A stretch of DNA of 64,000 bases from Fratercula arctica. Taxonomy: Eukaryota > Chordata > Aves > Charadriiformes > Alcidae. The position numbers and the translations under genes were made by a program. Positions 52,996-64,000 of the stretch are shown in pieces; position 1 is the stretch's first letter; the number at the start of each line of letters is the position of its first letter. The stretch is taken from NCBI GenBank assembly GCA_947846985.1, contig CANTUZ010000012.1, positions 20,980,135 through 21,044,134 of the forward strand, written 5' to 3'. The notes below the pieces were generated by a model. That model ran no database searches. It had not been told where the DNA came from and was given only the letters and a program-made list of their open reading frames with translations.

Positions 52996-53009
52996 CTAGC
53001 AGAGGGCAC
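52996..53009 (+). promoter_or_regulatory. CTCF-like motif, plus strand
   Basis: CTAGCAGAGGGCAC matches the CTCF core consensus CCASYAGRKGGCRS at 13 of 14 positions; the mismatch is at position 2. With the minus-strand motif at 52822-52835 it forms a divergent pair, the orientation often seen at domain boundaries. Confidence 0.35.
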
Positions 53010-54280
53010 GAACGGACTGGTATTTGGACACTGGGAGGAGGAAGGGAAAGCCTATCAACTGCCACTCCAATGGCAACTGGGGCTCTGCCAGGTGCTTTTT
53101 GCCATGTTAGCAACAACGACGCGTTTACCCTCTTTCTCTGCCTCCAGATTTGTTCCCTGTAATCCTTTTGGTCCAGATTTATAGTCCAAGTTTGGGGAAG
53201 TTTTGCTGTTGACTGTGCGCGTTCAGCAGGGAGCCGATGCTGGCAGGTCCACGCTGGAGCAGAGCTGCCGGCTGCTCCACAGCCTCCCCTTGCCCACAGC
53301 AAACGGGGAGCAGAAACCCCCGGCTGCCCCCCGCGTGACTGAAGCCAATCACATCAATTCATCCATTCAAGTCCACAGTCTCTCGCATGGAGCTTTTCTG
53401 CTCGATGCCATACGCCTCTATTGTATTCAAGAAAGCTTGCTAATACTTTGCTTCCGATCAGCCAGCAAACTGCACTGGGTCAGAGTACGGCAGGCATGTG
53501 CTGCCTCCGATTGCGAGACTAGAGACAAAACACCCAGTGGAATAAATAATCACATTTTACAGACCTGCATCCTGGAAGCATTCGTAATTAATGGGAAACA
53601 GAAAAAAACTCATGTGATGACAACATGCCCTAAAAGCAATGCATCACCATGGCCCTGAATAACCTGCCATCAGCTGAGCCCTTTATCTACCAGTAAATCT
53701 TATTTTATGAAAAAGAAGAACTTCATATTCTAGAACTAGCTGGAAGTTCTGGATAACGGCATTGTGAGCGTATGGTCTTGATAGGGACACCTCCCACAGG
53801 CTTTGGTGAAAGCCATGTTTTCTAAGGTATATCCCTCTGAGATCCAATACTGATCACAACGGTCAGACATGCAAATCCAGACAGTATTTCTCAGCTCCTC
53901 GCTGTAACAGGCTACTCCTCTTCCCAGAAAAGCCTCGGGGCCTGATACCAGCAATCTTGACAAATCAGACATCACTAAATTGTCAGATTGGCAAGCTGTG
54001 ATCTTTGAGATAACCAAATAAAATTCAGATTCCACCTCAATTCACAGGAATGCAGTGCTATTTCCAAGAGTCTACTAATTCAAACATATTCCTGGAAGAC
54101 TTGAGTCCGTATTTCTTCACAAATAAATATCATAATTGGGATCATAAAAACACTGGATTAAATTTGGAAGGTCTTTTTGAGTATGTTCTACAAAAATTTC
54201 AGAATTCTTTATACATAGATTTTCAGCATCCAGTAATTATAACTATTATATTTAATATTTCCCCTGACCAATGACATTAT
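53010..54280. other. unassigned sequence, GC-rich at left
   Basis: A GC-richer patch (about 53200-53340) lies within a 151-codon plus-strand frame (53203-53658) that I do not recognise and that a minus-strand frame overlaps. The right half is AT-rich up to the polypurine tract. Confidence 0.45.
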
Positions 54281-54678
54281 GGAGAGGGGAAGGGAAGGGA
54301 AGGGAAGGGGAGGGGAGGGGAGGGGAGGGGAGGGGAGGGGAGGGGAGGGAGGGGAGGGGAGGGAAGGGAAGGGAAGGGAAGGGAAGGGAAGGGAAGGGAA
54401 GGGAAGGGAAGGGAAGGGAAGGGAAGGGAAGGGAAGGGAAGGGAAGGGAAGGGAAGGGAAGGGAAGGGAAGGGAAGGGAAGGGAAGGGAAGGGAAGGGAA
54501 GGGAAGGGAAGGGAAGGGAAGGGAAGGGAAGGGAAGGGAAGGGAAGGGAAGGGAAGGGGAGGGAAGGGGAGGGGAGGGGAGGGGAGGGGAGGGGAGGGGA
54601 GGGGAGGGGAGGGGAGGGGAGGGGAGGGGAGGGGGGAAGGGAGGGAGGGAGGGAGGGAGGGAGGAAGAAGAGAGAGAA

Positions 54679-54725
<47 letters not shown>

Positions 54726-54802
54726 AAGAAAGAGAGAAAGAAAGAAAGAGAGAAAGAAAGAGAGAAAGAGAGAAAGAAAGAGAGAGAGAAAGAAAGAGAG
54801 AA

Positions 54803-54857
<55 letters not shown>

Positions 54858-54882
54858 GAGAAAGAGAGAAAGAGAGAAAGAG

Positions 54883-54923
<41 letters not shown>

Positions 54924-54960
54924 AAGAAAGAAAAGAAAGAAAAGAAAGAAAAGAAAGAAA
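54281..54960 (+). repeat. 680-nt uninterrupted homopurine microsatellite tract
   Basis: Every base on the plus strand is A or G. The order is a (GGGGA)n lead (54306-54360), a pure (GGGAA)39 block (54361-54555), a second (GGGGA)n block (to about 54633), (GGGA)n (about 54640-54663), then mixed (GA)n and (GAAA)n to 54960. The long open frames on both strands are artefacts of this composition. The tract can form intramolecular triplexes and, in the G-rich part, quadruplexes. Its true length may vary between individuals and assemblies. Confidence 0.97.
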
Positions 54961-57900
54961 TCAAGGGTTGGATTTTATGCGCCAAACCTGATCTCTAACC
55001 AGTATGGGGTTTTCCCTGTTCCCTGCTGCTGCATCCCACTTACCCAGCTTTTTCTCTCAATCCAGCACTCCTGAGAAGGGCTGCACTAAGTCAGCATTCT
55101 TCAACTGGATTGTTCCAGTGATCAATAGAGAAAGGACAATGATTTATTTATAAAGCAGCAATGCAGCACTGCAAGAATTAGCTCTCTTCTGGAAATGTTT
55201 CCCATTTTATGCATTTCCTATATAAAAGAATGCACAATAAACTTCAGCATGAATTGCAGTGCAAACTACATTTTAACTTTACCACTTAATTTTTTTCTCT
55301 TTTGGAAGTATTGTGTGGGTTTTTTTATTTAAAGCTTGTTGTATATTGATTTAGCAAGGAATCAGTAACAGCCATATCCATTTTCTCACAGTGAGATGTA
55401 TTGGTAGAAAAACAATTTTATAACTAGAAACAGAAATGACTGATCTATTGGCTATTATGAGCTATTCTGATTATATTATACATAGATTATATAGTTGATA
55501 TATATAAATAACACAGGCAAGTTTTGTATTCTAGATATGCTTCAAATAACATAGGCAGTATTGTTAAAAGCAGAAGGTCCATGTCAGCAGTATAATATAT
55601 TAGAAATCGATATTTTGCATAGGAAATGGGATATATGTCTCTGAGTTCCTCATTTTGTTGATTATTACACTTGGGAGAAATAACATTCAGTATTATTATG
55701 GCAGTTTGAGAAATAAAAATGTATCTGAATCTGCAAAAAAATACAGCTCTCAACAATCTGGGCACACACTCGGTGTTTCACAAAAAGTAAATGGGATAGA
55801 AAGGATGTTTTACATCTTCAAAAAGAGATTTTTTTTCCCCCCTTTTGGGTTGCATGTTTCTTCATAATCATCATTTTGCAATATAATGTCAGAATGAAGC
55901 ACAAAAGGGAAATTTTTTCCAACAACTGGAATTGCCATGGCAACACCCCAGATCTCAGATAAAGTTTGGTCCTGTACCGATAGTCACATTAGCATTTGTT
56001 TTTCTGCTAAGTGCAATACTGCATGTGAAAAGCACTTTGGTCTCTCTAGTTAAGTATAAGGAGGTGTAATTTGATTATTTCAGAAACGGGAAATGTAAGA
56101 TTTCGACAGCTCCACAGAAAGCTTCATCTTTAATATCACATATTTTTGAAATTACACAAATCATCAAAAGAAAATTAGGTAGGGCTGTCAATATTAAGAG
56201 CAGTTGTTTACATCTCTAATCTCAGTTATGTTGAATCGGAGTAACTGTCCATTGCCCCTTTTCCAGCAGCTCTTAACTTTCCCAAACGTGTTAATCTTCA
56301 GTTTTTGTATTCACATATATATAAACAGAAACAGATGAAATTAAGTGATGCCTTTAAGCTACTAAGGAATCAAAGGAGACTATTTTTCCCATACATCTTT
56401 ATAAGGATAATTTCCTTACACTAATGCAAAGAATCAGTAGAAGGTTAACACAGACATTTCTTTTCTGACACTCCAAAATCCTATCCAAACTATAAGGAAA
56501 TTAAAATCCTTTAAATTACAAATATTCTAACCTGGCAAATCTGCGTATCTATAGAGCATATACACGTAAACATATTTAGGATTTGTTCAGGAGGCTTTTA
56601 TCCTGTAACACTACTCTGTAGGCTTGTAGAACAACCTACCAGAAACAAAATACAGAGGGAGAATACATGACCATTCAAGCTGAAACCTGATTCCTCCCCA
56701 AGCAGAAAACAAAAGCAGAATATACTTTCTGTCAAAGCAGCATACAGTTCAAATTTCAATTACTGATTTCCTCAAACAGTGTAGAGGCAAAGGCTTTGTT
56801 TTCAAAAAAAAAAAAAATGCTGGAAATATCTACGAGATAACCATAATTGTTCCCAAATAAACTGGCTAACAAATAGACAGAGTGCCAAAGTACTTAATAC
56901 GAATTTTAACAGTTCTGATGACAAAATAAACAGTACAGAATACAAGATGAGACTGAAATTCTGTTGCAAAAAGAGATTTCAGAAATATCTGATTCTCCAT
57001 CATTGTGCAAATGTCATGAACCATACAAAAAAAAGCAATACAAATATGATGTCTTCTTATACTCAAGCAGGTACCATATACTCTGTAATAAATACAATGA
57101 AGAATATAATATGCAATGTCTCCAGATGGAGAGGGAGCAGCTCAAATGCAAGACCTGTGTCTCTCTTTAAGGGGCAGATGGCAAAACAGCATTGGCTAGT
57201 AAAAGATCTTCCAGAGGCCAGCCATTAAACAAGGCAGTCATGGCTATGACTAGAAAGATGCTAAATTCTAACGTAAGTATATAGGGTCTGCTTGAAAGAT
57301 ACGCTGGTGTTTGAAGTGCTACTATTTTCCTCTTCATATTATAGATACATCTTTATGGGTCCATGATAACAAGCTTAGCTCCACAAATGAAAAACGTCAC
57401 AAGCTGCAAACTGTATTTAAGGGCAGAATAAGCTAATGACCAAAACCAAAAGCACAAAAATATGAAAAGGAGAAAGCCCAAGGCTAGATACTGTTAGCTC
57501 TTCTGGGGCTCAGTTTCCAAGCACCCAGAACATTGAGTGGCTATTGACTTGCCCCACGAGGTGTGCATTGCTCTTTACTGAGAATCTCACTGCCCTGATA
57601 CACTCGCGTCCTACCCGAGACACACACGTACTTTGAGTTAGGCGAGGAGTCCTTAACGGCTTCTCAGATCAACAGCCCTGACAGTTGCAAAGCCCTCGGC
57701 AGATAAATCCTGCATGTCCCAGATGAGGTCCTGAGAAGCCAGCAACAGGTGCTGCATTAGAACCAACTTAAATGGGATTCATTTTTAGTATTTAGGAGTA
57801 CTAGGAAAGAGAAGGGAACTTCTTGCTACAATTCTTAACATTGTTTAACTTTTTTCTTTATCCTATTGATTTCTATCCTGCAGAACCAGCTGCGAGCTCT

Positions 57901-60900
57901 ACCATGCAGCAATCATCATTTGGGTTCACCTCTGCTTTAATGCACAAATTCTTAATTAAGAGCCCTTTCTTATAGAAAAGGAAAAGCATTTCTGTTAACG
58001 CACAACGTCTTCCACTCTCCCAAGCAAGATGTTAACTTTTTATGGGAAATAACTGGGCTCTCCTTGAAGACATAGGCACACTTTGCATCCGCTTTTCCAG
58101 ATTTCACACTGTTAGGCATGAATTATTATTCCCTGTGATGTGAGGCAATAAGTGAGTTGAGCTATGAAAACTCAGTACTGTGGAGATTGTAAACCAAAAC
58201 AGAAAATTGGGACGGAGCTGGGAGGAAGACAGCCAGCAGCGACACTACACCATGGAGCGTCTGGGGTTATTTTCCTGCCCTACAGTTTTTCTAGTAGCTC
58301 CTCTTTGAAGGCGATAACATGTAGGTAGCTGTGTCATGGTAGCTCTATCTGCAACCATGCAGTTGTGATTTTATTATGCAGTGTTGTGTTTTAATAGCCA
58401 TTTGAAAGCATTATTGAAGTATCTCATTGCACATTATGATGACTCTTGTACCAGTAACTAAAGATGTAGTCCCCAGGAAGTGCCATTTGTTTCAGTGGAG
58501 CACAGCTGCGCTAGAGGAAAAAGCCTGGGGCACTCGCAGCAGCAGCAGGGAAGCAGAGGGAATCAGCAGCTTCTGTCTGATTTGAAAGAGGAAACACCTC
58601 TTTGAAAACGTTTATTTGCAAACACCTTGCACAATTACAGGCATTTCTACAGGAGGCTCCTATTTGTTTTATTTCTGAACTATTTTTTCTTCAGGTGTTT
58701 TGATGATTTGTCTAATCTTTTCCTTTACAAATAAATCCATTCCTTGTAAAAAAGTCTAGCAGTTCTTTTTTTAGTATCCAACATGCCCACACATGGAGGT
58801 TACATACTGAAAAACATATGCCCCTTTTCAACTTGTGCTTGTGCTCTAATGGAGGAAAAGCAGCAAGTCTTTTGAAATGTCTTTCTTCCTATGTAAAAAT
58901 TTTGTTTTCATTTTTTCCGTTTTAGAAAAACATTACTGAAATGAAAATTGGAAACGGTAGTTTCTGAAAACCATTTCAATGTGGTTTACAGTAGCTACTG
59001 TAAATAGTTATAATTATTTCTGCAGCGAAGCACAAAAAGGATAAAAATAAAATTCAAGCCAATTCCAAATCCCTCACCTTTTCCCCAAAATCAGGATTAC
59101 ATTTCTGATGACTCCAAATTTAGTGTTTGGGCTGGGAATCTACTTCTCATGCAGTCCAAGTTGTATGCTGTGATCTGGAACAGGTGACTTAATCCATATC
59201 TGCTGTTTTTCTTCTTCCTTCCTTAGCTGTCTAATTTATACAGTAAAATATCAGGACAGACTATAACACTCTGCTGTCAATACTGCACATAGAAAAATGA
59301 GGCATGCTCTTTTAAATACAGTATTCATTATAATACTGGCATTGGAAATGCTTTAGTCTTCTATGATGCAAATAAGAACCTCTTAGTTATGGAGGTTACA
59401 TATACAGGTCAGAAGCACATTTAAGGACAAGCAAATATATGAAAAAACCAAAAGAATCTGAATGATGATTAAATTTCACGGGGTAAAAATCTGATCATGA
59501 AGGATGTTTTCTGCATAATGCATAATGGAGGGTATGGTGTATTCATTTATGTTCCTCAAATGTGTACATTTTCAGTGTGTACAGCTTCAGTAACTAGAAA
59601 AGAAATTTGGATGCTAGAGTTTCCATAAATAACAAAAATCATCAAGATGCATTTTTCTCTTGTGCGTTTTGTTCTTCTTTTTATCTGACATATTTTTTTT
59701 TTATTTCCTTTATGTGATCTCAAGAGATTAAAGTCCAAACCACCTAGCTATATCACTGGCAAAATAAGTCATATGACATGCTCAATTTTTAGAGTCACTA
59801 GCTATCTGCAGACATCGTCTTCAGCAGTGGAGTTAAAAAACCTAAAGAGAAAAAGACAGAATGTATCTGAGGGTAAAAGCCTTTGTGGGTGTTGATGGAA
59901 GCGTATGGAAGAAACCAGCAAGAACAGTGGATAATGGAAGATTGCTAGTGCAGGTAGTGGGCTTATCTATATGACAAATTGATGAAGAATGAGGAGGAAA
60001 ACTATGTTGATTTAATGCTGGCAATTTGAAGCATAGGCTGCACAGCTGTTTCAGACAGAAATACCAAGATAAATTCAGAAGCAACCCCTGCTCTGACAGA
60101 TTAATAAAATACCAGGAATTATTTGAGCTTCTTAGAGGAAGGGATCACTAAAGAGCCCTTCAAATACCCAAGATATTGCACATAAGAATAAAAGAACGGC
60201 TCATGCAGCCCTTGCCTGCCTGTTATCAAGAACATGCTTTAAACTGATAGCCAAGCTTTTCTAGCAGACATGAAAAAATACATATTAGAAGTGAAAAAGT
60301 AAAGAATAAAGTGAACACCTGCTATTGATACAATTTTAGAAAAAAACCTGTCAGTGGTAGAGCCTTCAAACAGGACACCTAAGAAAGGCTTACCTAAAAT
60401 AAGAAAAATATGCCATGCAGGGTCTTCTCTTTCAACTTATGCTCCTTAAACTTGTTACTAGCTAAAGAACATTTATCCAGGTAAACGGAAAATCCAGACT
60501 TCTTACACTTCAAAAATAAGACAAACTGACTCTGTGTAAACACTTTCATCACTGCTTTAAACATGCCTGTGAACGCTGAGACCTCCATTCTCTGATCAAA
60601 TATGAAAGACCACATTTCCCTGGTTCTGCCAGGTGTTTTGTATGCGATCTGCGTGCTCGCTGCTAACAACATCAGTCACCCCAGTCATTACAAAATTAGT
60701 TTTATTTACGGGCATTTTTGTCCAATTCCAGACAATCCAGCACTCTCAGAAACGCTACACTGGCGTCAGCAGCTTTCCACTGCTCTGCTGCAGAACCCTT
60801 TGGAAAAATAACATGGATTAATTTACAGACCAAAAGATCAGAGCTGAGAGTTAGTTCTTTGCTGGGAGAGAAGCTTGCGGTGGAAGAATGCTTAGGAAGT

Positions 60901-60934
60901 GGTAAGACTGCAGGGTAGCATTACATAAAGAATT
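54961..60934. other. 6 kb without recognisable gene
   Basis: AT-rich, with short frames only. An A14 run lies at 56804-56817 and TA-rich sequence at about 55468-55507. A good donor-like GTAAGT at 57273 has no matching acceptor nearby. A locally GC-richer segment lies at about 57490-57740. No named repeat is seen. Confidence 0.5.
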
Positions 60935-60988
60935 AAAAAAAAAAAAAAAAAAAAAAGTAGCTTTGGTATTCTGCCCCCCCCCAAAAAA
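60935..60988 (+). repeat. A22 run followed by C9A6
   Basis: An A22 homopolymer (60935-60956) is followed after 17 bp by C9 (60974-60982) and A6. The A-run follows ATAAAGAATT, but the upstream sequence (60600-60930) is not a recognisable retrocopy. Confidence 0.85.
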
Positions 60989-62103
60989 GAAGGGAATACT
61001 TCTTTGGAATACTTCAGTGTGATGGCTCACTAATGAATTATTCACAGAAAGGTAGGACTCGCTTTCTTTCCCAAGGGTTACAGCAATGTCAAGAGAAAAC
61101 ATGTCAGTCTGCCAAGAAACACCAATGGTGTGGAATAATTCTACCGGAGATGACACAATCACCCCTCTAATGATATGAGCTCTTTTGATGAGTGTATCTG
61201 AACTACATTCCTACAAAGGATGCCTGGCATTACTAATAATTTGATATTTAATTCTGGGAAAACTTGAAGATTAAACAAGCTCCTCCGAGCAACTTCTAAA
61301 GCCATGTTTTATTTTTAATTTACCAGCATTGCCTAAACTTATTATTCATTGCACAGTCCTCTTCCAGCACTATTTTTAACAGCATAAGCACTCTAAGCAC
61401 TAATTTTAATACTAAAACGACCTGTGTTGTAAAAATGCCCACCACCTCATCATCTGAGTTCTGGGAACTGCTCAAACCTCAGTCCAATGGACAGTCCCAA
61501 AGGGTGGGGAAGAGCATAGGTTGTAAAACGTAAGTGACTCGCTCTGTGATATTTGGGATGAGACTATTTTTCCCACAGTACCTTTAGATGTAATACAGAA
61601 AATGTGGTATTTAGGATGCTTTTTGACAGGTTCTGGTGGTCAAGAAGGGAATTCCTTTATTAGGGAACCTATTGGAAAAGGTCTGTTGTGGATTTTCATC
61701 TCATTCACAACATCATTGCTTAAATACAATTTAGAAATAAGTTTATTTTTTCAAAACAGATTGCAATTTATAACTTAATTTATTCTTAGTGCTAGTAAGA
61801 GGTCTAAAGCACTTACCTCCCAGGACAAAACTTGAAATTCATCTAGTGGACGTGATTCTTATGGGAAAATCACTGTAGATTCAAGTGTGTTCTTCCCAGT
61901 CTCTCTCTCTCATCCTCAGGAAGAAAGTTAAGATCATTTCACAGAGTTAGCTGCACTCATAAGCCAGCTGGACGACAGTCTCACAGAAACTCCATAATCT
62001 GTGTTCTGCACCTATAATTGGTAGGTTTTGGTACTTTGTATGAGAAAGCTGTAGCCTACAACTGAAATAAATCCATGTTTGTGCAGACCTTGATCTGCCC
62101 ATT
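60989..62103. other. unassigned AT-rich sequence
   Basis: No gene or repeat is recognised up to the CR1 tail. Confidence 0.55.
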
Positions 62104-63774
62104 ATCATGGAATCATAGAATTGTTAGGGTTGGAAGGGACCTTAAAGATCATCTAGTTCCACCCCCCCTGCCATGGGCAGGGACATCTCCCACTAGATCA
62201 GGTTGCTCAGAGCCCTATCCAGCCTGGCCTTCAAAACTTCCAGGGATGGGGCTTCCACCACCTCTCTGGGCAACCTGTTCCAGTGTCTCACCACCCTCAT
62301 GGTGAAGAGCTTCTTCCTAACATCCAGTCTGAATCATCCCGTCTCTAGTTTTAATCCATTCCCTCTAGCCCTACCATTACCTAACATCCTAAAAAGTCCC
62401 TCACCAGTTTTCTTGTAGGCCCCCTTAAGATACTGGTAGGCTACTATAAGGTCTCCTTGGAGCCTTCTTTTCTCCAGACTGAACAACCCCAACTTCCTCA
62501 GTCTGTCCTCGTCGGAGAGGTGCTCCAGCCCTCTCATCATCCTCGTGGCCCTTCTCTGGACACACTCCAGCACGTCCATATCTTTCTTGTAGTAGGGGCT
62601 CCAGAACTGGACGCAGTACTCCAGGTGGGGTCTCACAAGAGTGGAGTAGAGGGGGAGAATCACCTCCCTCGACCTGCTGGCCACGCTTCTCCTGATGCAG
62701 CCCAGGAGACGATTGGATTTTTGGGCTGCTAGTGCACACTGATGGCTCATGTTGAGCCCCTCATCCACCAGCACCCCCAAATCCTTTTCTTCAGGGCTAC
62801 TCTCAAGCCAGTTGCTGCCCAGCCTATATCGGTGCTTGGGATTGCCCTGACCAAGATGGAGGATCTTGCACTTGGTCTTGTTGAACTTCATGAGGTTGGC
62901 ATGGGCCCACCTCTCCAGCCTGTCAAGGTCCCTCTGGATGGCATCCCTTCCCTCCAGCGTGTCAGCCACCCCACACAGCTTGGTGTCGTCAGCAAACTTG
63001 CTGAGGGTGCACTCTATGCCACTGTCCATGTCACTGATGAAGATGTTAAACAAGACCAGTCCCAGTACTGATCCTTGAGGGACTACACTTGTCGCTGGCC
63101 TCCACTTGGACATGGACCCATTGACAGCCACTCTTTGGTGCGGCCATCAAGACGCTTCTTTATCCACCGAATTGTCAGTCCATCAAACCCATATTTTATC
63201 AGCTTGGAGACCAGGATGTCATGTGGGACAGTGTCAAAGGCTTTGCTCAGGTCCAGGTAAATAACGTCAGTTGCTCTCCCCTTGTCTATTGATGTTGTGA
63301 CCTTCTCATAGAAGGCCACCAGGTTTGTCGGGCACGATTTGCCCTTGGTGAAGCCGTGTTGATTGTACCCAATCACCTCTTCATTATTCTTCTGCCTCAG
63401 CAGTGCCTCCAGGAGGATCTGCTCCATAATCTTACCCAGCATGGAGGTGAGACTGGCTGGCCTGTAGTTCCCTGGTTCATCCTTCTTCCCCTTTTTGAAA
63501 ATGGGGATTACGTTTCCCCTTTTCCAGTCAGTGGGGACCTCACCAGACTGCCATGACTTTTGGAATATAATAGAGAGCGGTTTAACAACCTCATCCGCCA
63601 GTTCCTTCAGTACCCATGGGTGTATCTCATCGGGTCCCATCGACTTGTTCACTTTCAGGTTCATCAAACGGTCACGAACCTGATCTTCGCTTACAACGGG
63701 CAGTTCTTTCCAACCCCTGCCATTGTCTTCTGTGACTCCAGGAGTGTGGCTGGAGCCCTTGCCAGTGAAGACTG
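62104..63774 (-). mobile_element. CR1 LINE, 5'-truncated copy
   Basis: On the minus strand the element enters just upstream of the reverse-transcriptase domain of ORF2, at CAGTCTTCACTGGCAAG (63774 downward). It runs to a short 3' UTR with GGTCCCTTCCAACCCTAAC and a tail of two ATTCTATG-like octamers. At about 1.67 kb it is the longest mobile element in the window. The ORF2 start, endonuclease domain and 5' UTR are missing, which is the usual outcome of incomplete CR1 target-primed reverse transcription. No target-site duplication is evident. Few lesions (one frameshift, one nonsense codon) suggest a younger insertion than the plus-strand CR1 at 16611. It cannot move by itself. Confidence 0.96.
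62193..63774 (-). pseudogene. CR1 ORF2 reverse-transcriptase portion, broken
   Basis: ORF2 of CR1 encodes an endonuclease-reverse transcriptase that copies the element's RNA at a nicked target; only the RT and C-terminal part is present. In the upstream frame (read from 63787) are NYRPASLTS (residues 107-115), [10 protein letters not shown] (143-152) and motif [10 protein letters not shown] (179-187). After W220 (about 63128) one base appears missing, and the downstream frame continues with VVPQGSVLG (16-24, counted from 63131) and the catalytic FADD (46-49). At 62334-62336 a TGA interrupts the frame where arginine is expected, probably from CGA. The same frame resumes with FRLDVRKK and ends at TAG (62193-62195). 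The family usually has glycine where the first V of VVPQ stands, so activity may already have been lost. Antisense frames here are shadows. Confidence 0.93.
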
Positions 63775-64000
63775 TATTATATATCAAAATTAAGTTACAA
63801 GCAAGAAATTAAGAAGAAACACTAGACTGACCCATGCTCAGACACTTTAAAAAAGATGTCCAGTATTACCTAAAGGTATGATCTGTTCAGAAGAAGCGTT
63901 TCAGCCCAGAGGTGGGGTAACCTGGCTCCTAAGAAGCCTAGTCCCTGATGAGGGTAGGTGCGCGCATTGCCCACAGCAGGCTGCCAACACCAGCAACCCT
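63775..64000. other. unassigned right edge
   Basis: At 63774 the CR1 similarity stops abruptly. The following 226 bp show no frame or repeat that I recognise. Confidence 0.55.

Noticed and set aside
54209..55074. Open frames of 239-267 codons on both strands across the polypurine tract
   Set aside because: They encode monotonous EGKGRE/KERE or SLPFP/SLSF repeats dictated by GGGAA and GAAA units; purine-only DNA rarely contains stop codons.
62075..63793. Several plus-strand frames antisense to the CR1 element
   Set aside because: They are shadows of the minus-strand CR1 ORF2.
1..64000. CRISPR array, operons or other prokaryotic systems
   Set aside because: There are no regularly spaced direct repeats, no gene packing and no ribosome-binding pattern; the CR1 elements place the DNA in a vertebrate nuclear genome.

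Overview
The window looks like non-coding vertebrate nuclear DNA, most probably from a bird. The best evidence is three pieces of CR1, the LINE that dominates avian genomes. They carry the typical CR1 3' end: a block read as GGTTGGAAGGGACCTT on the opposite strand, and a tail of ATTCTATG-like octamers. I see no Alu-like or L1-like sequence, no operon-like gene packing, and only sparse, short repeats in a moderately AT-rich background. Other CR1-bearing reptiles (turtles, crocodilians) are not excluded.

I find no convincing host protein-coding gene. The only recognisable protein-coding sequence is the broken reverse-transcriptase end of a CR1 element on the minus strand near the right edge (62104-63774). 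The other longer open frames are either chance ORFs or translations of simple repeats. The window is therefore probably intergenic, or lies inside a very long intron; the sequence alone cannot decide which.

Layout: 1-16.6 kb is unique-looking DNA with a 57-bp CR1 tail (386-442), a few short inverted repeats and a purine/pyrimidine alternating run (7275-7310). A 0.54-kb CR1 fragment lies at 16611-17150 (+). An imperfect 55-bp tandem duplication lies at 18599-18708. A possible old LTR-like element on the minus strand lies at about 22.7-23.1 kb. GC-richer patches lie at 24.1-25.3, 26.7-27.3, 31.4-31.6, 36.45-36.72, 45.73-45.92 and 47.55-48.3 kb. A nested palindrome rich in TAAT/ATTA motifs lies at 39690-39741. 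Two oppositely oriented CTCF-like motifs lie at 52822-52835 and 52996-53009. An uninterrupted 680-nt homopurine tract (54281-54960) is the most extreme sequence in the window. The CR1 element closes the right end.

No genes can be shown to work together here. If the DNA is functional, the likely roles are regulatory or structural, and those are inferences to be tested. I did not find a convincing new coding system, CRISPR array, RNA gene or intact mobile element.
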